In this document: piece after piece, positions 60,100-64,000 of the stretch
Numbering within the stretch: position 1 is the first letter of the stretch
Layout of the letters: the number at the start of each line of letters is the position of its first letter
NCBI RefSeq assembly: GCF_014358015.1
Contig: NZ_JACONV010000020.1
Span: 20,154 to 84,153, forward strand
Origin: Pseudomonas triticifolii
GTDB taxonomy: Bacteria; Pseudomonadota; Gammaproteobacteria; Pseudomonadales; Pseudomonadaceae
Reading direction: 5' to 3'
Length of the DNA: 64,000 bases
Made by a program: the position numbers and the translations under genes
The notes under the pieces: model-generated
Told to the model about the DNA's origin: nothing
The model's input: the letters and a program-made list of their open reading frames with translations, nothing else
Databases searched by the model: none

Positions 60100-60633
60100 T
60101 TATGCCTTTTCGACCTGACTGAACTCCAACTCTACCGGAGTAGAGCGTCCGAAAATGAGCACCGCCACTTGGATACGGCTCTTTTCGTAGTTAACTTCTT
60201 CTACCGTGCCGTTGAAATCGGCAAACGGACCGTCGGTGACACGAACAACCTCACCCGGCTCGAACAGAGTCTTGGGCTTCGGCTTATCGCTGCCGTCAGC
60301 GACGCGACGCAGAATCGCTTCTGCCTCTTTGTCTGTGATGGGCGCAGGCTTGTCAGCAGTACCGCCGATGAAACCCATGACACGAGGAGTGTCCTTGACC
60401 AAGTGCCAAGTACCTTCGTTCATGTCCATCTGAACAAGCACATAACCAGGGAAGAACTTGCGCTCGCTTTTGCGTTTCTGGCCATTACGCATTTCAACCA
60501 CTTCTTCAGTGGGAACCAGAATTTCGCCGAAGCCATCTTCCATGCCTGCCAGCTTCACACGCTCGACCAACGAGCGCATGACATGCTTCTCGTAACCGGA
60601 GTAAGCATGCACTACGTACCAACGCTTAGCCAC
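60100..60633 (-). CDS. nusG: Transcription elongation factor NusG
   Basis: The 177-residue protein has the NGN domain (1-115, MAKRWYVVHAYSGYEKHVMR and FFPGYVLVQMDMNEGTWHLV) and the KOW domain (about 125-177, GEVVRVTDGPFADFNGTVEE). It couples RNA polymerase to ribosomes or to Rho. It is nine bases from secE. Confidence 0.98.
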   Translation of the reverse strand: MAKRWYVVHAYSGYEKHVMRSLVERVKLAGMEDGFGEILVPTEEVVEMRNGQKRKSERKFFPGYVLVQMDMNEGTWHLVKDTPRVMGFIGGTADKPAPITDKEAEAILRRVADGSDKPKPKTLFEPGEVVRVTDGPFADFNGTVEEVNYEKSRIQVAVLIFGRSTPVELEFSQVEKA

Positions 60634-60642
60634 GGGACACCC

Positions 60643-61011
60643 TTAGCCAACTATCAAGGAAACAAGCCAGCCGAGCAGGGAATCAAGCCCCCACAACAGC
60701 AACGCCATAACCAGCACAACAGCCACGACGATCAATGTGGTTTGAGTGGTTTCTTGGCGAGTAGGCCAAACGACTTTACGAATTTCTGCCCGAGCTTCTT
60801 TCGCCAAAACGAAAAAAGCTTTGCCTTTACCAGTCTGCAGCGCTACAAAAGCAGCAGCTGCAGCGATAACCAGGAGAGCGAGAACACGGTACAGGATCGG
60901 CTCAGCAGAGTAGTACTGATTACCGACAACACCCACGACCACCAGAACGACTACCAGGAGCCATTTCAGCAAATCAAAGCGAGAGTCTGATGCTTCAGCC
61001 TTGGGATTCAT
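60643..61011 (-). CDS. secE: Protein translocase subunit SecE
   Basis: The 122-residue inner-membrane protein has three hydrophobic segments (about 12-34, 41-58 and 92-116) and the essential amphipathic part AKEARAEIRKVVWPTRQETT before the last helix. It clamps the SecY channel. It follows tRNA-Trp by 46 bases and is probably co-transcribed with it. Confidence 0.95.
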   Translation of the reverse strand: MNPKAEASDSRFDLLKWLLVVVLVVVGVVGNQYYSAEPILYRVLALLVIAAAAAFVALQTGKGKAFFVLAKEARAEIRKVVWPTRQETTQTTLIVVAVVLVMALLLWGLDSLLGWLVSLIVG

Positions 61012-61057
61012 CTACGGAGATCCTGTGAAAAGAAAGCCAGATTACATTTTCTGAATC

Positions 61058-61133
61058 TGGCAGGTCAGGAGGGAATCGAACCCCCAACCTACGGTTTTGG
61101 AGACCGTCGCTCTGCCAATTGAGCTACTGACCT
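61058..61133 (-). tRNA. tRNA-Trp (CCA)
   Basis: The 76-base cloverleaf has acceptor AGGTCAG/CTGACCT, anticodon loop CTCCAAA with CCA, T-loop GTTCGAT and encoded GCCA end. It lies just before secE, as in other gammaproteobacteria. Confidence 0.97.
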
Positions 61134-61143
61134 AAAAGCAAAA

Positions 61144-61170
61144 TCAGGCCGACCATTATGCTGGCCTGAC
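61144..61170 (-). terminator. Terminator upstream of tRNA-Trp
   Basis: TCAGGCC and GGCCTGA arms around a 12-base loop run into TTTTGCTTTT on the minus strand. It ends a transcript entering from the tRNA-Thr side although no gene lies between, which fits a leftover of the deleted tufB. Confidence 0.75.
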
Positions 61171-61265
61171 AATAGTTTTTCAACACATCATTCGGATTTC
61201 GCCACAAAGCCGCATACACCCGAACAATCAAGGCACCCCACACACAGCAGGACCACCTAAAACAA

Positions 61266-61293
61266 AGGCAGATATTTTCATATCTGCCTTTGG
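61266..61293 (-). terminator. Terminator after tRNA-Thr
   Basis: AAAGGCAGATAT and ATATCTGCCTTT form a 12-bp perfect stem around TTTC, followed on the minus strand by TGTTTT. It starts five bases after the tRNA-Thr 3' end. Confidence 0.85.
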
Positions 61294-61297
61294 CAAT

Positions 61298-61373
61298 GGA
61301 GCTCTTGAGCGGATTCGAACCGCTGACCTCACCCTTACCAAGGGTGTGCTCTACCAACTGAGCTACAAGAGCA
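61298..61373 (-). tRNA. tRNA-Thr (GGT)
   Basis: The 76-base cloverleaf has acceptor GCTCTTG/CAAGAGC, anticodon loop TTGGTAA with GGT, T-loop GTTCGAA and encoded TCCA end. It is part of the Tyr-Gly-Thr tRNA cluster. Confidence 0.97.
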
Positions 61374-61398
61374 AAACAACCTGCATGAACCGCAAACA

Positions 61399-61472
<74 letters not shown>

Positions 61473-61496
61473 ACAACTTGCAGTTCGCGCTAAATC

Positions 61497-61581
<85 letters not shown>

Positions 61582-61594
61582 TAAGCGAGGCAGC

Positions 61595-61623
61595 ATTTTC
61601 AACTCATGCTACCCTTCTGTCAA
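61595..61623 (-). promoter_or_regulatory. Sigma70 promoter of the tRNA cluster
   Basis: On the minus strand, a perfect TTGACA (61618-61623) is followed after 17 bases by GAAAAT (61595-61600) and a GC-rich discriminator. The start site would lie just before tRNA-Tyr, as expected for a strong stringently controlled stable-RNA promoter. Confidence 0.8.
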
Positions 61624-61723
61624 CCTTTTTCTCATTAAAAACCTGAGCTTACATGCGTTGACCATTTCCACTTCGTTCGCAAGACTTACACCTCACTGCG
61701 AAGCGGGCGCCATTCTATTCAAA

Positions 61724-62152
61724 CTATTCGACAGTTGCAATGCCCTCACATGACATTATTTTATTTTTTAGCTGAGGGAAGTCCTGAGTGAGCTGACTCA
61801 TGACACCGCTCTCCACAAGACGCCTGCTTTCAGGAGCGATCTTGAGCCAATAAGCAGTAGTGGCTGGTGAAGGCAACGCTTGAAATTGTGATTGGATATC
61901 GAGACTGTTAAGGCGCTGCTCGACAGCACGAGCATCTTCCTGGCGGGAAAAACCGCCCAGATAAAGGCAGCTTGCATCTGCGCCCCTTGATACTCGGGCC
62001 GGATCAGATTCGCTGAGCAGGTGGATATCCTGTTGTGCAGCACGATTCAGCGACAGGGGAAGGACCTCCTTTGCCCTCAGCGGAGCTTCCTGCTGATGCC
62101 AGATGTAATAAAAGCCGTTGAGCATTAACAGGAGGAGAAATAACCAACGCAT
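61724..62152 (-). CDS. SPOR-domain-like membrane-anchored protein
   Basis: The 142-residue protein starts MRWLFLLLLMLNGFYYIWHQ, a single N-terminal membrane anchor, followed by a variable region and an SPOR-like fold (CLYLGGFSRQEDARAVEQRLNSLDIQSQFQ ... YWLKIAPESRRLVES). SPOR domains bind denuded peptidoglycan at the septum; binding here is inferred. Its start lies seven bases after the coaX stop, so it belongs to the birA-coaX operon. GGAGGAG upstream of this ATG supports the start over a longer frame. Confidence 0.75.
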   Translation of the reverse strand: MRWLFLLLLMLNGFYYIWHQQEAPLRAKEVLPLSLNRAAQQDIHLLSESDPARVSRGADASCLYLGGFSRQEDARAVEQRLNSLDIQSQFQALPSPATTAYWLKIAPESRRLVESGVMSQLTQDFPQLKNKIMSCEGIATVE

Positions 62153-62159
62153 AGAAACC

Positions 62160-62909
62160 TCAGGACAGTGGGCACGCGAGTGCAAGACCGACAAAAACCA
62201 GATCCGGTACCACTCGGGCGCCAGGCAATACATCCATGACCAGGCCAGCGTCACCGCCTGTTACAAAGACCGTAAAGTCATCGCCCCAATACCCTTTGGC
62301 AATGTTGACCTGAGTCAACGCAAAACCTCTAAGCATAAGCGAGCAACCTCTCTCGACTGCCTCAGCTGTTGACCGCCCAGGTACAAGCCCTGTCAGCGCC
62401 CTCTGAGCAGCGTCATCGTCGTATCTGATTCGTCTGGTGTGAGTGCGCAACTGATCCCGCATCAACGGCATACCAGGGCATATGAACCCACCCAAGTGCT
62501 GACCCTCAGCATTCACGAAGTCAGACGTAACGGCGGTCCCTAGGTCAATTACCAGGCAGGCGCTGCGGACACCGTGATAGGCCCCAACGAACGCTAACCA
62601 GCGGTCGAGCCCCAAGCGCTCGAACTCTTCATAGCCATTCACCACTCCGGCGAGCTCACGCCCAGGCACCGCACACACAGGTGTGATCGAAAAGACACTC
62701 GCGAGAACAGCGACGAGACGCTCAGTCTCCACAGCATTACGCACACTTACCAGCCGACAGTCGCTTAGAGCAAGGCCCGGTAACCGTCGAAGGCTTTCCA
62801 ATAGCGCGTCATCCGAATCTACGACCCCTCCGGCCAACACTGAACTATCACTTCGATTTGTCACCCGCCACTTGATGAAGCTATTGCCGCAATCGAGCTC
62901 AAGAATCAT
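62160..62909 (-). CDS. coaX: Type III pantothenate kinase
   Basis: CoaX phosphorylates pantothenate in the first step of coenzyme A synthesis. The 249-residue protein has the ASKHA phosphate loop DCGNSFIKWRV at the N-terminus, the VIDLGTAVTSDFV segment and GGDAGLVMDVLPG near the end. Unlike CoaA it is not feedback-inhibited by CoA (family knowledge). It overlaps birA by eleven bases. Confidence 0.95.
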   Translation of the reverse strand: MILELDCGNSFIKWRVTNRSDSSVLAGGVVDSDDALLESLRRLPGLALSDCRLVSVRNAVETERLVAVLASVFSITPVCAVPGRELAGVVNGYEEFERLGLDRWLAFVGAYHGVRSACLVIDLGTAVTSDFVNAEGQHLGGFICPGMPLMRDQLRTHTRRIRYDDDAAQRALTGLVPGRSTAEAVERGCSLMLRGFALTQVNIAKGYWGDDFTVFVTGGDAGLVMDVLPGARVVPDLVFVGLALACPLS

Positions 62910-63858
62910 CGCGCAACCTCAGGCTGAGTTCACCACCACTAAAGCTCTTTTCCACACCGTCAACTTCCAAACGCAATGCGCCCAGCGCATCGATACCTAA
63001 CACAGTGCCGCTAATAGCCTGCGCACCAGAAAGCAGCGTGACCGCAGCGCCTTGCCATAAATGCCCCGCCTCCCAATCCTCCTGAAACGCCACAAACCCT
63101 TTCTGGCGATGGACCTCAAGGAATGACTCAAGCTTTTCACTCAGGCGAACAGCCAGATGATTGCGATCCGACAATTGACCCGTTTCGAGACGAAGGGAAG
63201 TCCATGACTGATCGACTTCCGCCGATGCCTGCATATTCACGTTGATTCCCACGCCGATAACCACATGGCATACATCAGCGGGATCACCTATAAGCTCCAG
63301 GAGGATTCCGGCGATCTTGCGCTTACCCACGAGAACGTCATTAGGCCATTTGAGGCCCGCTTTGGTTACCCCGGCATCGCGCAGGACATTCATCACCGCA
63401 AGCCCTACTAGCAGGCTGAGGCCCTCCAGCTGGCGCATGCCACCGTCGATTCTCAGAATCAGGCTGTAATAGAGATTATCGGCGAAGGGGCTGACCCATT
63501 TGCGACCGCGTCGCCCCCTCCCGGAAGTTTGTCGCTCTGAAAGCACAAGCAGCGGCACCTCGCAGCTCCCGGCGATCAAACGAGCCGCTTCGGCATTTGT
63601 CGAGTCCACCGAGTCATAGGTTTTAGCCGACCAACCAGAAGGAAGACCTGAGCGTGTTATGACAGAAGCATCAAGAAGCGAAATCGGGGTTGCAAGCCTG
63701 TAACCACGTCCGCGCACTTTATGCACCTCAATACCCAGCTCGGCCTCAAGCAGCTGAAGCTGCTTCCAGACAGCGCTTCGACTAACTCCCAGAGCCTCCC
63801 CAAGTACCTGCCCAGAATGAAAGGCACCGTCAGCAAGAAGCGTCAACAACATCAGCAT
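62899..63858 (-). CDS. birA: Biotin-[acetyl-CoA-carboxylase] ligase and biotin-operon repressor
   Basis: BirA makes biotinyl-AMP, transfers biotin to AccB and, when idle, represses biotin genes. The protein (319 residues from this start) has an N-terminal winged helix (FHSGQVLGEALGVSRSAVWKQLQLLEAE), the catalytic loop SGRGRRGRKWVSPFADNLYYS and KWPNDVLVGKRKIAGILLE. I prefer the ATG at 63858, giving MLMLLTLLADGAFHSG; an ATG ten codons upstream (63888) is possible but has no better ribosome-binding site. Confidence 0.93.
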   Translation of the reverse strand: MLMLLTLLADGAFHSGQVLGEALGVSRSAVWKQLQLLEAELGIEVHKVRGRGYRLATPISLLDASVITRSGLPSGWSAKTYDSVDSTNAEAARLIAGSCEVPLLVLSERQTSGRGRRGRKWVSPFADNLYYSLILRIDGGMRQLEGLSLLVGLAVMNVLRDAGVTKAGLKWPNDVLVGKRKIAGILLELIGDPADVCHVVIGVGINVNMQASAEVDQSWTSLRLETGQLSDRNHLAVRLSEKLESFLEVHRQKGFVAFQEDWEAGHLWQGAAVTLLSGAQAISGTVLGIDALGALRLEVDGVEKSFSGGELSLRLRDDS

Positions 63859-63950
63859 GTAAGAATCGCCTGGCAATGAGGCACGCATGATAGCTACGCA
63901 GAAGCATGATGCATAGAAATCAGAGCCTGTTTTAAAGGCCTAAAAAGACA

Positions 63951-63983
63951 AAACCCCTCATCGCGTAAGCGATGAGGGGTTTT
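63951..63983 (-). terminator. Strong terminator upstream of birA, probably of an rRNA operon
   Basis: AACCCCTCATCGC and GCGATGAGGGGTT arms are separated by GTAA, with a TTTTGTCTTTTT run on the minus strand. In P. aeruginosa an rRNA operon lies just upstream of birA (from memory), so this is probably its 3' terminator; the rRNA itself is outside the window. Confidence 0.85.
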
Positions 63984-64000
63984 GGAATTGAATCTTGACG

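Noticed and set aside
63984..64000. 5S rRNA 3' end at the right edge
   Set aside because: Only 17 bases lie beyond the terminator; they are too few to identify an rRNA gene.

Overview
The window is chromosomal DNA of a fluorescent Pseudomonas, most likely of the P. syringae group. The grounds are gene order (compared from memory with P. aeruginosa PA4044-PA4069 and PA4232-PA4280), high-GC codon usage, and Pseudomonas REP/REPIN elements with GTGGGAG...GCTTGC ends. I see no phage, integrase, transposase, insertion sequence or CRISPR array. Gene-level calls rest on reading the proteins; no database search was possible.

Layout. 1-882 is the 3' end of dxs. 1046-7739 (minus) is a cofactor operon: nrdR, ribD, ribE, ribBA, ribH, nusB, thiL, ribA and a small membrane protein. 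7919-11277 holds a YbaY-like lipoprotein, a methyltransferase, a thioredoxin/TPR chaperone (YbbN/CnoX type) and two small conserved genes, with REP elements between. 11539-14712 is a probable metal-homeostasis locus: a His-rich periplasmic protein, an ABC ATPase, an FtsX-type permease and a DUF3299-type periplasmic protein. It is followed by oprG (OmpW family) behind a possible ANR-type box. 15560-16039 is an orphan membrane-protein gene beside a REPIN. 16485-22260 holds two sugar-nucleotide-type oxidoreductases, a large MscS-type channel, a DoxX protein and an alpha/beta hydrolase. 22515-23213 is a gene graveyard: a frameshifted FAH-family hydrolase and the C-terminal scrap of an IlvD/Edd dehydratase. 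Then come ssb, a YajR-type MFS transporter, uvrA, a ferritin and katA.

30783-60633 (all minus) is the ribosomal and RNA polymerase superregion, in transcription order: secE, nusG, rplK-rplA, rplJ-rplL, rpoB-rpoC, rpsL-rpsG-fusA-tuf, the S10 operon, the spc operon with secY and rpmJ, and the alpha operon (rpsM-rpsK-rpsD-rpoA-rplQ). Hairpins or terminators mark several boundaries: after nusG, rplL, rpoC, tuf, rpsN, rpmJ and rplQ. Upstream are tRNA-Trp, -Thr, -Gly and -Tyr, then a SPOR-like protein, coaX and birA. The last bases form a strong terminator, probably that of an rRNA operon lying just outside the window.

Main points of interest: the putative zinc operon with an upstream inverted repeat and an internal terminator; the apparent loss of tufB between tRNA-Thr and tRNA-Trp, with two terminators left there; a branched RNA fold directly after rpoC; and the decayed sugar-acid catabolic genes beside a REPIN and a long palindrome.
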